Numbered from the stretch's first letter, positions 8,550 through 18,547 are shown. The stretch: DNA of 64,000 nucleotides from Virgibacillus doumboii (GCF_902806455.1 NZ_CADCWQ010000001.1:1240001-1304000); one strand, 5' to 3'. Made by a program: numbers and translations. The notes: a model not told the origin generated them from the letters alone.

Positions 8550-9404
8550 ATGGAAACATTGCAAGTTGGACGGGCAAAACTGACGTGGCTGAACGGTGGA
8601 GTGAACTTCCTTGACGGGGGTGCCATGTTTGGGGTTGTTCCAAAGGCACTATGGAGCAAAAAATATCCACATAATGATAATAATCAGATTGAATTGCGGA
8701 CGGATCCAATTCTGCTGCAGGTTGATGGCATGAATTTTTTAATTGACTCTGGAATGGGGAATGGAAAATTAACTGAAAAGCAATTACGTAATTTTGGTGT
8801 TCTGGAAGAGTCATCGATTGACAAGTCACTTGCTGAACTTGGACTTTCTGCAGATGATATTGATGCAATGTTGATGACCCATTTGCATTTTGACCATGCA
8901 TGCGGTCTGACAGAAGTCGCAGAAGATGGTTATGCATCGAAGTTCAAAAACGCGGCAATCTATGTTTCCCAGGTGGAATGGGATGAAATGCGGAATCCAA
9001 ACATCCGCTCCAGGAATACATATTGGGAAATGAACTGGAAACCTGTTCAGGAACAAGTCCAGCCATTTGAAAAAGAGAAAGTTATAGTTGATGGTTTAAA
9101 GATGATCCACACAAGTGGACACAGTGACGGGCATTCCATTCTTGTCTTTGAAGATGGAGACGAAACATTTATTCACATGGCAGACATTATGCCGACCAAT
9201 GCCCATCAAAATAAACTTTGGGCGCTGGCATATGATGATTATCCGGTAACGTCTGTCCATCAAAAGGAAAAGTGGATGGACTTCGGGTATAGGAAACAGG
9301 CATGGTATACGTTTTATCATGATGCATACTACCGGGCGATTAAATTTGATGAAACAGGAAAACCGATTGATGAAATGAAGCGGAAGCGGTATGAATATAA
9401 GTGA
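8550..9404 (+). CDS. ytnP: YtnP, MBL-fold hydrolase (lactonase-type)
   Basis: 284 residues of the metallo-beta-lactamase fold with [11 protein letters not shown] (HxHxDH metal motif), [10 protein letters not shown] and a later conserved HMADIMP. The length matches B. subtilis YtnP, which has been described as a quorum-quenching N-acyl homoserine lactonase; activity here is inferred. ATG at 8550 follows AAAGGAGGATGAGGTA. A strong bidirectional terminator separates it from ytzB. Confidence 0.85.
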   Translation: METLQVGRAKLTWLNGGVNFLDGGAMFGVVPKALWSKKYPHNDNNQIELRTDPILLQVDGMNFLIDSGMGNGKLTEKQLRNFGVLEESSIDKSLAELGLSADDIDAMLMTHLHFDHACGLTEVAEDGYASKFKNAAIYVSQVEWDEMRNPNIRSRNTYWEMNWKPVQEQVQPFEKEKVIVDGLKMIHTSGHSDGHSILVFEDGDETFIHMADIMPTNAHQNKLWALAYDDYPVTSVHQKEKWMDFGYRKQAWYTFYHDAYYRAIKFDETGKPIDEMKRKRYEYK

Positions 9405-9411
9405 ACATAAT

Positions 9412-9441
9412 AAAGCCATCTGAATGTGCTCAGATGGCTTT
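9412..9441. terminator. Bidirectional terminator ytnP/ytzB
   Basis: A perfect 12-bp stem (AAAGCCATCTGA / TCAGATGGCTTT) with a 6-nt loop between convergent genes, followed by ATAAATTTTT on the plus strand. Confidence 0.85.
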
Positions 9442-9449
9442 ATAAATTT

Positions 9450-9776
9450 TTATGCTGTTTGCACTGCCCCGATTACGGCACCGGTGTCCACGTCCACATA
9501 AAATTCATATTGTTTATTCTCCCCGTCAATGTTACGGGTTACTCCGCCACGATAGGCATTGTACAACAATCCGTTTTTCTCCACCTCTTCAGGTTTCATG
9601 TAAATCCAGGAGCCACTGATCGGTCCTTGTTTCTTAAATGATTCTTTTGCCTGTTTTAATGCTTTTTCCGGCGTTATTGTTTGTTTTTCATCAATTTGCT
9701 GCTTTACCAGATATCCAACTGCCACACCAACTCCTGTAGCAAGTACAGCTTTTTTAAGATTCATTGTATTATTCAC
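9450..9776 (-). CDS. ytzB: YtzB-like PepSY-domain protein
   Basis: 108 residues: a hydrophobic N-terminal stretch (residues 7-22, KKAVLATGVGVAVGYLV) likely anchoring the protein in the membrane, then a PepSY/YpeB-type domain ending in YEFYVDVDTGAVIGAV, the characteristic PepSY beta-hairpin. Such domains often inhibit proteases; the role here is unknown. ATG at 9776 is preceded on the minus strand by CAGAGGTGAATAA. It is convergent with ytnP. Confidence 0.75.
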   Translation of the reverse strand: MNNTMNLKKAVLATGVGVAVGYLVKQQIDEKQTITPEKALKQAKESFKKQGPISGSWIYMKPEEVEKNGLLYNAYRGGVTRNIDGENKQYEFYVDVDTGAVIGAVQTA

Positions 9777-9935
9777 CTCTGGAATTATTTATTGAATGTA
9801 ACCGATTTATAAATTTAGTATAACTGAAAATAATTAAAATAGAAACTAATACACAAGTGGATGGGTGGAAAGGTATAGTCACTTTCCGTTATACTAGACA
9901 TATTACATAGAATTTTCAGAGATGGAGGAATACAG

Positions 9936-11000
9936 ATGAACCAGGAAACGCTTGATTTATTTAAAACATTGACTGAATTGCAAGGCGCACCAGGAAATGA
10001 GCATCCCGTTCGCAAATTTATGAAACAAGAGCTTGAAAAGTATTCTGATGAAATTGTCCAGGATAACCTTGGTGGGGTTTTTGGAGTCAAAAATGGTGAC
10101 GGTCCACGTGTGATGGTAGCAGGTCACATGGATGAAGTAGGTTTTATGGTTACTCAAATCACAAAGAATGGTATGATCCGTTTTCAGACACTAGGCGGCT
10201 GGTGGAGTCAGGTGTTGTTGGCACAGCGCGTCCAGGTAATGACAGATAATGGCCCTGTAATCGGTGTTATTGGATCTATTCCACCGCACAATTTAACACC
10301 GGATCAGCGGAAGAAGCCGATGGAAGTTAAGAACATGCTGATAGATATCGGTGCTGATGATTGTGATGATGCGGAAAAAATAGGCATTAAACCAGGGCAG
10401 GCAATTGTGCCAATTTGCCCGTTTACACCGATGGCAAATGACAAAAAAATTCTAGCCAAGGCATGGGATAACCGCTACGGCTGTGGCCTTTCCGTGGAAT
10501 TGCTGAAAGAATTAAAAGATGACAAACTGCCAAATCAGTTGTACTCAGGTGCAACGGTGCAGGAGGAAGTGGGACTGCGCGGAGCACAGGTTGCTTCTCA
10601 TATGATTAAACCCGATATTTTCTACGCACTTGATGCTTCACCTGCCAATGACATGTCAGGAGATGATAAGGAGTTCGGCCAATTGGGTAAAGGTGCATTA
10701 CTAAGAATCTTTGACCGGTCGATGATAACACATCGCGGCATGAAAGATTTTATTCTGGATACTGCTGAATCTAATAATATTCCATATCAGTACTTTATTT
10801 CACAGGGTGGAACAGATGCGGGCAGGGTTCATCTGTCAAACGATGGGGTACCATCTGCTGTAGTTGGTATTTGTTCCCGTTACATCCACACATCAGCTTC
10901 AATAATTCATGTGGATGACTACCAGGCAGCAAAAGAACTGATTGTAAAACTGGTTAAAACAACTGACAAGACTACAGTTGAAACAATTAAAAACAGCTAA
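9936..11000 (+). CDS. ytoP: M42-family glutamyl aminopeptidase YtoP
   Basis: 354 residues of a M42 metallo-aminopeptidase. Metal ligands and catalytic residues are visible: [11 protein letters not shown] (His-x-Asp near residue 67), [10 protein letters not shown] (bridging Asp), QEEVGLRGA (catalytic Glu-Glu) and a late HTSAS. It removes N-terminal acidic or other residues from peptides in the cytoplasm. ATG at 9936 follows GATGGAGGAATACAG. A stem-loop at 11015-11044 closes the gene. Confidence 0.92.
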   Translation: MNQETLDLFKTLTELQGAPGNEHPVRKFMKQELEKYSDEIVQDNLGGVFGVKNGDGPRVMVAGHMDEVGFMVTQITKNGMIRFQTLGGWWSQVLLAQRVQVMTDNGPVIGVIGSIPPHNLTPDQRKKPMEVKNMLIDIGADDCDDAEKIGIKPGQAIVPICPFTPMANDKKILAKAWDNRYGCGLSVELLKELKDDKLPNQLYSGATVQEEVGLRGAQVASHMIKPDIFYALDASPANDMSGDDKEFGQLGKGALLRIFDRSMITHRGMKDFILDTAESNNIPYQYFISQGGTDAGRVHLSNDGVPSAVVGICSRYIHTSASIIHVDDYQAAKELIVKLVKTTDKTTVETIKNS

Positions 11001-11014
11001 TAACTAACAATGAT

Positions 11015-11044
11015 AAGCTGCTGTCGCCAGTCTGACAGCAGCTT
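11015..11044 (+). terminator. Terminator or attenuator-like hairpin after ytoP
   Basis: A perfect 11-bp stem AAGCTGCTGTC / GACAGCAGCTT with an 8-nt loop followed by AAATTTT. The T-run is short, so some read-through into the DUF84 gene 29 bp downstream is likely. Confidence 0.6.
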
Positions 11045-11072
11045 AAATTTTGAAAGGAATGGCAGAAGGAAA

Positions 11073-11579
11073 ATGAGAGTCATTATCGGATCAAAGAACC
11101 CAGCTAAGATTCAGGCAGTTCAGGACGTTTTTTCAAACGATGAAGTTTCAGGGATCGATGTACCATCAAACGTAAGTGCTCAACCATTCTCAGATTCGGA
11201 AACCAGAGAGGGAGCAATTAATCGTGCATTGCAATGTATTGAAAACGAATCATCTGATATTGGGATTGGACTCGAAGGTGGTGTCATGTACGTAGACAAC
11301 CAGTTATTATTATGTAACTGGGGAGCACTTGTTACAAAAGATAAGAAGATTTTCACAGCCAGTGGAGCGCGAATTCCGTTGCCTGTCGAATTTGATAAAG
11401 ACCTGCAGAATGGAACGGAACTGGGAGATATTATGGATGGTTATGCCAGGAAGAAAGATGTACGGAAAAACGAAGGCGCAATTGGAATATTTACAAATAA
11501 TCATATATCCAGAAAAGAAATGTTCGTTCATGTCGCAAAACTGGTTTACGGCCAATGGGATTTCCAACAACAAAAATAA
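11073..11579 (+). CDS. DUF84 / YjjX-like inosine-xanthosine triphosphatase
   Basis: 168 residues starting MRVIIGSKNPAKIQAVQDVF, which is the nucleotide-binding start of the NTPase/YjjX (DUF84) family. GIGLEGGV and later NEGAIGIFT also fit. Members hydrolyse non-canonical purine triphosphates (ITP, XTP), keeping them out of nucleic acids. An open frame extends up to 11010, into the ytoP terminator, but the ATG at 11073 with AGAAGGAAA upstream gives the family N-terminus. Confidence 0.85.
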   Translation: MRVIIGSKNPAKIQAVQDVFSNDEVSGIDVPSNVSAQPFSDSETREGAINRALQCIENESSDIGIGLEGGVMYVDNQLLLCNWGALVTKDKKIFTASGARIPLPVEFDKDLQNGTELGDIMDGYARKKDVRKNEGAIGIFTNNHISRKEMFVHVAKLVYGQWDFQQQK

Positions 11580-11601
11580 GCAGCGGGATTAGCCGCTGCT
11601 T
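11578..11601. terminator. Bidirectional terminator DUF84 gene / ytoQ
   Basis: A 9-bp stem AAGCAGCGG / CCGCTGCTT with a T-rich tail on the plus strand (TTTTATTATTC) and ATTTTTG on the minus strand, between convergent genes. The left arm overlaps the TAA stop of the DUF84 gene. Confidence 0.8.
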
Positions 11602-11604
11602 TTA

Positions 11605-12045
11605 TTATTCGTAAATATAGCTAAGTACTTCCAATGCTTGATCAATCGTCTCAACTGTAACATTGGCCTTATTGGACAGTTCCTTTAATGGATGAATTAA
11701 TGATTCCGGACGAACGATAATAGTCGGCTTATTCATTGCAAGTGCGGCACTTGCATCCATTGCAGTATTCCACTGTTTATACTTTTCGCCGAATAACGCA
11801 ATAACTGCATCCGACTTTTGTAACAGAACTTCTGTACGAAAATTATTGATGCTGGAAGCTGCATCATCTTTATAAAAATTGCCCGGCTGTTGGCCAAGAA
11901 TATCTTCACCAACATTGTCAGAACGTTCATGATTTGTTTGCGGTCCGACAAATGATAGTGGCAGATTTTTCTCTTTTGCCTTAGCTTTCAGTTGTTCCCG
12001 CCAGTCATCGTGAATTTGCCCTGCTAAATAAACAGTGATATCCAT
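11605..12045 (-). CDS. ytoQ: YtoQ family protein
   Basis: 146 residues beginning MDITVYLAGQIHDDWREQLK, the signature start of the YtoQ family, with later SDAVIALFGEKYKQWNTAMD. The fold resembles nucleoside 2-deoxyribosyltransferase-like Rossmann proteins (YLAGxIH start, acidic xxWNTAxDA), but no catalytic function is established to my knowledge. It is convergent with the DUF84 gene. ATG at 12045 follows TTGGAGGGATTGTC on the minus strand. Confidence 0.82.
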   Translation of the reverse strand: MDITVYLAGQIHDDWREQLKAKAKEKNLPLSFVGPQTNHERSDNVGEDILGQQPGNFYKDDAASSINNFRTEVLLQKSDAVIALFGEKYKQWNTAMDASAALAMNKPTIIVRPESLIHPLKELSNKANVTVETIDQALEVLSYIYE

Positions 12046-12132
12046 GACAATCCCTCCAAATAATTATTCTATATATTCCATATTACTTGTCATACCAAAT
12101 ATTGCAAATAATTAAAACGCAAAAAAAAATAC

Positions 12133-12161
12133 TTTCAAAAATCCGGAATTCATAGTATTAT
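12133..12161 (+). promoter_or_regulatory. Candidate sigma-A promoter for 12202 gene
   Basis: TTTCAA (12133-12138), 17-bp spacer, TATTAT (12156-12161), about 40 bp ahead of the TTG start. The match is moderate. Confidence 0.4.
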
Positions 12162-12201
12162 AGACAACGAGGTATAAAGTACTATCTCAGGGGGAAGGAA
12201 A

Positions 12202-12741
12202 TTGAGAAACTCTATAATAATTGTAATTGTCTCATCCATATTGATTGCAGTACTTAGCTTGACTGGTGTGCAAACAGAGGAAGAGGCAGTTCAGGATGCG
12301 ATAACAGCTGCTAAAAAGGTGTTCAATTCCAATGAAAAGATTGAAGTGAATCATTCGAAGGGTTCCTTTTCGATGTATTTACCGGATAGTCTTGAAGTAA
12401 CTGAACACGATGCAAGTAATGTTATTTTGAAGAACGGCGATCAAACATACATTGTTTTTTATAATAGTTTAGAAGATCCGCTCAGTAAGCTGGGATATAA
12501 GTCGGTAGCATCCAAAAGTGAAAGTGCATTATTACTTGAAACCTATGAAGATGAAGATAAATTCGGTTATATTCGAATACTTGAAAATGATGAAGGGGAA
12601 AGCTATGAACTGCAAATAGGAGTAGGCGGAGTAAAAGTAACTACCTATACTTCGAAAGCGGCTCTGGAAAATGATTCAAAAAATCTTATGAAAATGGCGC
12701 GCTCTATTGCCCTTCAAAATAGTAATACTGTGCAAAAATAG
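12202..12741 (+). CDS. Uncharacterised membrane-anchored extracytoplasmic protein
   Basis: 179 residues. A single hydrophobic segment (residues 4-21, SIIIVIVSSILIAVLSLT) acts as signal anchor or uncleaved signal; there is no lipobox Cys. The rest is hydrophilic, with SKGSFSMYLPDSLEVTEHD and paired beta-strand-like stretches, and no family I recognise. The TTG start at 12202 is chosen because GGGGAAGGA lies just upstream and no in-frame ATG precedes the hydrophobic segment. It stands alone between ytoQ and ytpP, with its own promoter candidate and terminator. Confidence 0.7.
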   Translation: MRNSIIIVIVSSILIAVLSLTGVQTEEEAVQDAITAAKKVFNSNEKIEVNHSKGSFSMYLPDSLEVTEHDASNVILKNGDQTYIVFYNSLEDPLSKLGYKSVASKSESALLLETYEDEDKFGYIRILENDEGESYELQIGVGGVKVTTYTSKAALENDSKNLMKMARSIALQNSNTVQK

Positions 12742-12759
12742 ATTTAATCTGGACTATGT

Positions 12760-12800
12760 AAGCCAGCCAAATGAATCCATTCATTGGCGGGCTTTTTCTT
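12760..12800 (+). terminator. Terminator of the 12202 gene
   Basis: An imperfect stem AAGCCAGCCAAATGAA / TTCATTGGCGGGCTT followed by TTTTCTTTT. Confidence 0.75.
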
Positions 12801-12879
12801 TTGGCATAATTTTGGCTCTTGTTATATAGACTGTTACTTTTAATTTAAACTGCGAAATACTTTGAAAAGAGTTGAGTGC

Positions 12880-12985
12880 TGCAACACCGCTGCGGAAAGC
12901 GAGTATATTCCAGCTGCGGGGCAAGAGAGTCTCACCAGATATTTAATCAGACTTAGTTCGCAGTCTACGGAAATTGTGCATTACC
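12880..12985. repeat. Degenerate copy (R3) of the terminator-like repeat; no gene in 12742-13214
   Basis: GCGGAAAGCGAGTATATTCC near 12893 followed by TCTCACCAGA and then AGTCTACGGAAATTGTGCAT resembles scrambled blocks of the repeat at 20995-21235 (AAGCGAAGTATATTCCC, GGCTCACCAGCC, GTAGACTCC, GTGCATTA). The surrounding 470 bp hold no coding sequence that I can support. Confidence 0.45.
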
Positions 12986-13214
12986 TACCCCAAACCTAAA
13001 CCTGCAACCCACTGAATCCCCTCTTCTACTCCTATAATCGAAACAGAGCAGCAAAAGGTGGCAGCAATTTTTTTAAATAATATGCCACTTTTTCAGATTT
13101 TCATACGATTATATAAGTAGGAAGGTCACTATACAGCTTTAAAATCAATCGAAAAAACACCATTATTGAATCATAGCCTAAACAAAGATATGATAGTCAT
13201 GGAGGATGATTAAA

Positions 13215-13532
13215 ATGGAAACAATACAATCAGTTAATCAATTAAATAACCTGATAAATAACGAAAATGTCATTGTACTATTTTCAGCCGACTGGTGCCC
13301 GGATTGCAGGGTGATTGAACCGGTCCTTCCAGAAATTGAGGAAGCCTATCCTGACTATTCATTAGTTTTGGTGGACAGGGATGAGTTTATCGATCTTTGC
13401 CGGGAAAAAGATATATTTGGTATTCCAAGCTTTATTGCGTATAAAGATGGCAAAGAAGCTGGAAGGTTTGTCAGCAAGGATCGAAAAACAAAAGAGGAAA
13501 TCATCGAATTTATTGAAGGATTAGACGGTTAA
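13215..13532 (+). CDS. ytpP: Thioredoxin-like protein YtpP
   Basis: 105 residues with a thioredoxin fold and active-site FSADWCPDCRVIEP; both redox cysteines are present (CPDC rather than CGPC). The cis-Pro loop FGIPSFIAY is present. It is a likely cytoplasmic thiol-disulfide protein. ATG at 13206 abuts the GGAGG (13201-13205) with no spacing, so the ATG at 13215, 9 bp away, is the real start. It is followed by ytpQ and ytpR in the usual order. Confidence 0.88.
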   Translation: METIQSVNQLNNLINNENVIVLFSADWCPDCRVIEPVLPEIEEAYPDYSLVLVDRDEFIDLCREKDIFGIPSFIAYKDGKEAGRFVSKDRKTKEEIIEFIEGLDG

Positions 13533-13550
13533 AAGGAAAGGATTTTCCAA

Positions 13551-14366
13551 ATGAAAATGACTAGTATAAAAATGAAAAAGATACTGGAGGAACGACTTTC
13601 AAATCCCGATTTCAAAACTTCCTACAATCGGGATAAGGATACGTATCGCATTGAATGGAAAGATTCCGGACAAGGGATGACCATCACACTTCCGAACGTT
13701 GTGGCAAAGTATAACGAACGTGGTGATGCAGCTATTGATGATCTGGAGGAACATGTGAATGAAGCATTGCGGATCATGAATGAAAACCATAACCTGACAG
13801 GAATGGAAAAAAATATTTATCCGGTAATCCGTGCCACTTCATTTCCAACAGAGACCAAAGCCGGAACAAAGCTTGTCAGTAAAGAACATACCGCTGAAAC
13901 GCGTGTTTTTTATGCATTGGATCTAGGTAAGTCTTATCGGTTAATTGATGAACCAATGCTTGAAAAAGAAGGTTGGACCTACGACAGAATTGATGAAATC
14001 GCAACATTTAATATTCGTTCACTTGCCAACGATTATAAGAAAGATACGGTTGCAGATAACGACTTTTATTTTGTTGCAAAACAGGATGGCTATGATGCGA
14101 GCAGAATTCTGAATGGTGCTTTCCTTGAAGAAATGCTTGCAAACAGTAAAGGTGAACTGGCTGTCGCTGTCCCACACCAGGATGTATTGATATTCGGCGA
14201 CATACAAAATAAAGCAGGTTATGATATTTTGGCACAAATGACAATGAAATTCTTTGCGGAAGGTCGTATTCCAATTACTTCATTGCCATTCATATATGAA
14301 GATGGGAAGCTGGAACCAGTATTTATTCTTGCAAAAAACCGCCCGGAAAAGAACAGGAAGGAATGA
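13551..14366 (+). CDS. ytpQ: YtpQ (DUF1444, UPF0354) protein
   Basis: 271 residues of the DUF1444 family. Recognised by [19 protein letters not shown] at the N-terminus, the central [12 protein letters not shown] and the neighbours ytpP and ytpR. It is a soluble protein of unknown function. ATG at 13551 has AAAGGAAAGGA upstream. The stop falls a few bases before the preferred ytpR start (14372), and an ATG overlapping the stop (14363) also exists, which suggests translational coupling. Confidence 0.87.
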   Translation: MKMTSIKMKKILEERLSNPDFKTSYNRDKDTYRIEWKDSGQGMTITLPNVVAKYNERGDAAIDDLEEHVNEALRIMNENHNLTGMEKNIYPVIRATSFPTETKAGTKLVSKEHTAETRVFYALDLGKSYRLIDEPMLEKEGWTYDRIDEIATFNIRSLANDYKKDTVADNDFYFVAKQDGYDASRILNGAFLEEMLANSKGELAVAVPHQDVLIFGDIQNKAGYDILAQMTMKFFAEGRIPITSLPFIYEDGKLEPVFILAKNRPEKNRKE

Positions 14367-14371
14367 TTCAC

Positions 14372-14974
14372 ATGGACGTATTTTATAATCCAAACGGTAT
14401 TGGCGATGTACTAATCGTTCCATTGGAAGATGGGGATCGTTATGAAATTACACACGAAACTATTGGAAATGTAACAAAAATCACTGATAAACAGGGAAGT
14501 GTCATTGGTTATAATATTTTCCAGGCATCAGATCACTTTGATTTGCAGGAAACAGGAAAAATAATAATGACAGAAGCGCTTCTGGATCAAATGAAGGATT
14601 TATTTCATAAAAATAAGATGGAGGATTCGCTCGATTTTGACTTGAGCCCTAAATTTGTTGTCGGGTTTGTTAAAGAAAAAGAACAACATGAGAATGCTGA
14701 TAATTTAAGTGTTTGTAAAGTTGACGTTGGGGATGATATTTTGCAAATCGTTTGCGGGGCACCTAATGTCGATGCAGACCAGAAAGTAGTTGTTGCAAAA
14801 GTGGGGGCAACAATGCCGAGCGGGATGAAAATAAAACCGACAGAATTACGCGGCGTACCTTCGAATGGTATGATATGTTCACAGAAAGAATTAGGTTTGC
14901 CTAACGCCCCAAAAGAAAAGGGGATCTATGTTCTGGATGATACCTATACTGCAGGTGAAGCGTTTCATTTCTAA
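14372..14974 (+). CDS. ytpR: YtpR, tRNA-binding-domain protein
   Basis: 200 residues. The C-terminal half (from about residue 95) is an EMAP/PheT-type OB-fold tRNA-binding domain: [39 protein letters not shown] and [18 protein letters not shown] match the domain as in the N-terminus of PheRS beta. Whether YtpR acts on tRNA is unknown. The ATG at 14372 is preferred over 14363 because AAGGAATG lies at correct spacing and the protein then begins [12 protein letters not shown] like its relatives. Confidence 0.85.
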   Translation: MDVFYNPNGIGDVLIVPLEDGDRYEITHETIGNVTKITDKQGSVIGYNIFQASDHFDLQETGKIIMTEALLDQMKDLFHKNKMEDSLDFDLSPKFVVGFVKEKEQHENADNLSVCKVDVGDDILQIVCGAPNVDADQKVVVAKVGATMPSGMKIKPTELRGVPSNGMICSQKELGLPNAPKEKGIYVLDDTYTAGEAFHF

Positions 14975-14979
14975 AACGG

Positions 14980-15015
14980 AGCAACCTATGTCAAAGGACT
15001 GGGGTTGCTTTTTTA
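14980..15015 (+). terminator. Terminator after ytpPQR
   Basis: Stem AGCAACC / GGTTGCT (14980-14986, 15003-15009) followed directly by TTTTTT. Confidence 0.75.
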
Positions 15016-15101
15016 GAAGGGAAGAAAATATAATAAGTTATAGATTATAATCTTAGTCTGTAAGTATTAGAGATTACTAATACAGAAATGAGTGAAATTT
15101 T

Positions 15102-17222
15102 ATGTTGGATCGATGGAAAAAGAAATTAAACAACTTTTTCTTTACAGAAATAGATGAGAAGGATGATAAGCCAGCAAGAAAAATCGATCACAAAACACAG
15201 GATGTCAGGACGAAAATGATGTATCAATATCCTGACAATAAATCATTTCGATTTCCCGTAATTCCTGACCTGCCAAAAAAGCAAGATGATACATGGGAGG
15301 TTCCGGCTTTTGAACGTAAACGAAAAAGAAATGAATCTAACAGTAAACAGGTGGAAAAGTCACCCCATAATCACCTTCAAAATAGAAAAGTAACCAAGCC
15401 TGAATCAGGAAAACCGTTTGTCCCGACAGAGGTTCCATCGCCGATTTATGGATTTCAGCAACGAAAAAAGGAAAAAGAAGTGGAGAATATCCCTGCTTAT
15501 AAACGGAAGGAAACGATTAGGTATGATGATTTTGTAAAAGAGGATGAACCGCTGCCTGAAGAAGCTACATATACTGATAAGAACGAACAAACAGATAACG
15601 AACCGCCAAAACCAGTCGAGCGTGATGTGAAAAAGTTAAACAGGGCTGAGTCCAGGTCAAACAAAAGAGTAAACCGAAAACGCTCCAATCATAAACAAAA
15701 ACACCAGGATGGTCCAAAGCCGCCACCGTTCAATGTCATGATGTCGGCAAATGATAAGCGTAGACAAGCGATTAAACAAGGAAATTCCAGGAAACCTTTT
15801 CCTGAAAAAAAAGAAGTAAGCAATAAAACGATTCCGTATCATTTATTAAATGACCCTGTTCAAAAAAGTATACAGGACAAGCTCTGGATGAAAAACCAGA
15901 AGGAATTGCTGGAAAAAACGCTAAAACACTTTAACGTTAGTGCAACGGTGGTAAATACTGCGCAGGGACCAACTGTGACACGTTTCGAGGTTCAACCCGC
16001 CTTGGGTGTGAAGGTAAGTAAGGTTAAAAATCTTAGTGATGACTTGAAATTAAATATGGCAGCAAAGGATATTCGGATTGAAGCACCGATTCCAGGTAAA
16101 AATACAATTGGTATTGAAATCCCTAATCCGGAGGCACAAATGGTTGGTCTGCAGGAAATCTTTGAGACGAATGACTTCCAAAAAAGTGCATCCCCATTAA
16201 CAATCGGATTGGGGTTAAACATTGAGGGGAGCCCAATGATTACCAACATTCAAAAAATGCCGCATGGACTGATTGCAGGTGCAACAGGATCCGGTAAGAG
16301 TGTATGTATCAATACGATTTTAATCAGTATGCTTTATAAAGCGAATCATGAAGATGTCAAATTTCTGCTGATTGACCCGAAAATGGTTGAACTTGCTCCA
16401 TACAATGGCATTCCTCACCTCATTTCGCCGGTGATTACAGATGTTAAAGCTGCAACTATGGCGCTAAAATGGGCAGTGAACGAAATGGAGGAACGCTACG
16501 ACAAATTTGTTCACGAAGGCGTCCGTGATATCGAACGCTATAATCAAAAAATGAGCAAACAAAATCGTCCCGATGACAAAATGCCGTTTATTATTATCGT
16601 TATTGATGAATTGGCTGACTTAATGATGGTTTCACCGCAGGACGTTGAGGATGCTATCAGTCGTATAGCTCAAAAAGCAAGAGCGTGCGGGATTCATTTA
16701 CTGCTTGCAACTCAAAGACCATCAGTTGATGTCATAACAGGGTTAATTAAAGCAAATATCCCGACAAGAATAGCGTTTAGTGTTTCTTCTCAAGTGGATT
16801 CCAGAACAATCATGGATACAAGCGGAGCGGAGAAACTATTGGGTAAAGGTGATATGCTGTTTATCGGAAACGGATCGGGTAAAAGTGTTCGCCTGCAGGG
16901 TGCTTTTGTCTCAGATGAAGAAATTGAACGTGTAACTGATTATGCCCGCCAGATAGCACAACCAAATTACGCGTTTGAGCAGGAACATTTATTGGAACAG
17001 ATTGAAACGGATGAACAGGAAGATGACCTGTTGAAGGAGGCAATTGAATTTGTTGTTAACCAAAACAGTGCCAGTACATCACTTTTGCAGCGTCATTTTA
17101 AAATTGGCTACAACCGGGCAGCGCGATTGATGGATGCCATGGAAAATAAAGGAATAATCAGTGGACAGAATGGCAGCAAACCAAGAGACATATTGGCAAG
17201 CCGTTCACAGTTGGAAGTTTAA
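15102..17222 (+). CDS. sftA: Septum-associated DNA translocase SftA (FtsK/SpoIIIE family)
   Basis: 706 residues. Residues 1-240 are a charged, low-complexity linker without any membrane segment, as expected for SftA, the soluble FtsK of Bacillales. The motor follows: alpha/beta domain with GPTVTRFEVQPALGVKVSK, Walker A GATGSGKS at 393-400, Walker B FIIIVIDELADLMM near 496-509, and a C-terminal winged-helix gamma domain (QRHFKIGYNRAARLMDAMEN). It pumps DNA away from the closing septum as a hexamer. It is shorter than the B. subtilis protein (about 950 residues as I recall), the difference being in the linker. The Shine-Dalgarno is weak. Confidence 0.9.
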   Translation: MLDRWKKKLNNFFFTEIDEKDDKPARKIDHKTQDVRTKMMYQYPDNKSFRFPVIPDLPKKQDDTWEVPAFERKRKRNESNSKQVEKSPHNHLQNRKVTKPESGKPFVPTEVPSPIYGFQQRKKEKEVENIPAYKRKETIRYDDFVKEDEPLPEEATYTDKNEQTDNEPPKPVERDVKKLNRAESRSNKRVNRKRSNHKQKHQDGPKPPPFNVMMSANDKRRQAIKQGNSRKPFPEKKEVSNKTIPYHLLNDPVQKSIQDKLWMKNQKELLEKTLKHFNVSATVVNTAQGPTVTRFEVQPALGVKVSKVKNLSDDLKLNMAAKDIRIEAPIPGKNTIGIEIPNPEAQMVGLQEIFETNDFQKSASPLTIGLGLNIEGSPMITNIQKMPHGLIAGATGSGKSVCINTILISMLYKANHEDVKFLLIDPKMVELAPYNGIPHLISPVITDVKAATMALKWAVNEMEERYDKFVHEGVRDIERYNQKMSKQNRPDDKMPFIIIVIDELADLMMVSPQDVEDAISRIAQKARACGIHLLLATQRPSVDVITGLIKANIPTRIAFSVSSQVDSRTIMDTSGAEKLLGKGDMLFIGNGSGKSVRLQGAFVSDEEIERVTDYARQIAQPNYAFEQEHLLEQIETDEQEDDLLKEAIEFVVNQNSASTSLLQRHFKIGYNRAARLMDAMENKGIISGQNGSKPRDILASRSQLEV

Positions 17223-17307
17223 TATTTTTTAATATTATTTCTTGATATATTATGATTAAGTATAAACAATCAATAAAATTATATTATATATACAAGGAGA
17301 AACTGTT

Positions 17308-18423
17308 ATGAAGGAAATTGGACTGAAGCTAAACGGTGAGATTAAACGATTAACAAATAAGACGTTTAAATTTGATGAACGAATTAAAGAGGGATGGTTT
17401 TCAGCGGTTTATTTCCTGAAGACAAAGGAAATGGCTGAAAAGAAACTTCCTCATAATAATGTTACCATGCAATTTTTTCAAAAAGGTAGTAATGCAGTTT
17501 TGTGTGGAACGGATGAGGCCATCGCCTTAGTCCATACATTTGCGGATGAACCGGAAAAACTGGAAATCCATTCGTTAAAGGACGGAGACAAAATAAGTCC
17601 ATACGAAACGGTTCTTACCATAACGGGTAAATATCAGCAATTTGGCTTTCTGGAAGGGATTATCGATGGTATTCTGGCAAGAAGAACATCAGTAGCCACA
17701 AATGTATATAATGTCGTAAAAGCAGGCCGGACCTCCGGAAAACAAAAGCCGATTATTTTTATGGGCGATCGCGATGACCACTTTACCCAGCAAGCCGGCG
17801 ATGGTTACGCAGCATTTATTGGCGGTTCTACGGCACAAGCAACACATGCGATGAATGAATGGTGGGGTAGAGAAGGTATGGGTACGATGCCGCATGCTAT
17901 GATTCAGATGTTTCGTGGTGATGTTGTTGCAGCATCTCGTGCATACATTGAGATGTTTCCGGAAGACGACCTTGTAGCACTGGTGGATTATAACAATGAT
18001 GTCATAACTGATTCGCTGAAAGTTGCAAAGGAATTTGGAGAAGATCTGAAAGCAGTTCGCCTCGATACATCAAGAACATTGGTGGATAAATACTTTTTGC
18101 GGAACCATCATTTAATGGGCACATTTGACCCGAGAGGCGTAAATCCCGAGTTACTTTTTGCTCTTCGTAAAGCGCTTGATGAACAGGGATTTTCACATGT
18201 GCAAATCATGGCAAGTGGTGGTTTTACCGAGAAAAGGATAACACATTTTGAAAGCCTTGGTGTGCCGGTGGATATGTATGGTGTTGGTGGAAGTTTATTA
18301 AAAATTAACATCGGCTTTACTGGTGATAATGTATTATTAAACGGCACCAGGGAGGCGAAGGAGGGGCGACGTTATCACCCGAATCCTCGCCTTGAGAAAG
18401 TAGAATATCTGGCGCAGGATTGA
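17308..18423 (+). CDS. Nicotinate phosphoribosyltransferase, short form
   Basis: 371 residues of the type II phosphoribosyltransferase (NAPRT/QAPRT barrel) family: FLEGIIDGILARRTSVATNV, GDRDDHFTQQAGDGYAAFIGGST, VRLDTSRTL and the phosphate-binding IMASGGFTE and YGVGGSLL. It would convert nicotinate and PRPP to nicotinate mononucleotide in NAD salvage. It is clearly shorter than the usual B. subtilis-type enzyme of about 490 residues. B. subtilis has no such gene between sftA and murC as I remember, so this is an insertion in the synteny. ATG at 17308 follows ACAAGGAGAAACTGTT. Confidence 0.78.
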   Translation: MKEIGLKLNGEIKRLTNKTFKFDERIKEGWFSAVYFLKTKEMAEKKLPHNNVTMQFFQKGSNAVLCGTDEAIALVHTFADEPEKLEIHSLKDGDKISPYETVLTITGKYQQFGFLEGIIDGILARRTSVATNVYNVVKAGRTSGKQKPIIFMGDRDDHFTQQAGDGYAAFIGGSTAQATHAMNEWWGREGMGTMPHAMIQMFRGDVVAASRAYIEMFPEDDLVALVDYNNDVITDSLKVAKEFGEDLKAVRLDTSRTLVDKYFLRNHHLMGTFDPRGVNPELLFALRKALDEQGFSHVQIMASGGFTEKRITHFESLGVPVDMYGVGGSLLKINIGFTGDNVLLNGTREAKEGRRYHPNPRLEKVEYLAQD

Positions 18424-18547
18424 TGTAACAAAAAATAAGTTATTTCACTCCTGGTTAACATTTGCTATAATAGTTAAATAGTTGTTAAAATCTTAGCGGA
18501 TAATTAACATTAACTGTTTTCAGACATAAATTTGGAGGTTCTTTTTT

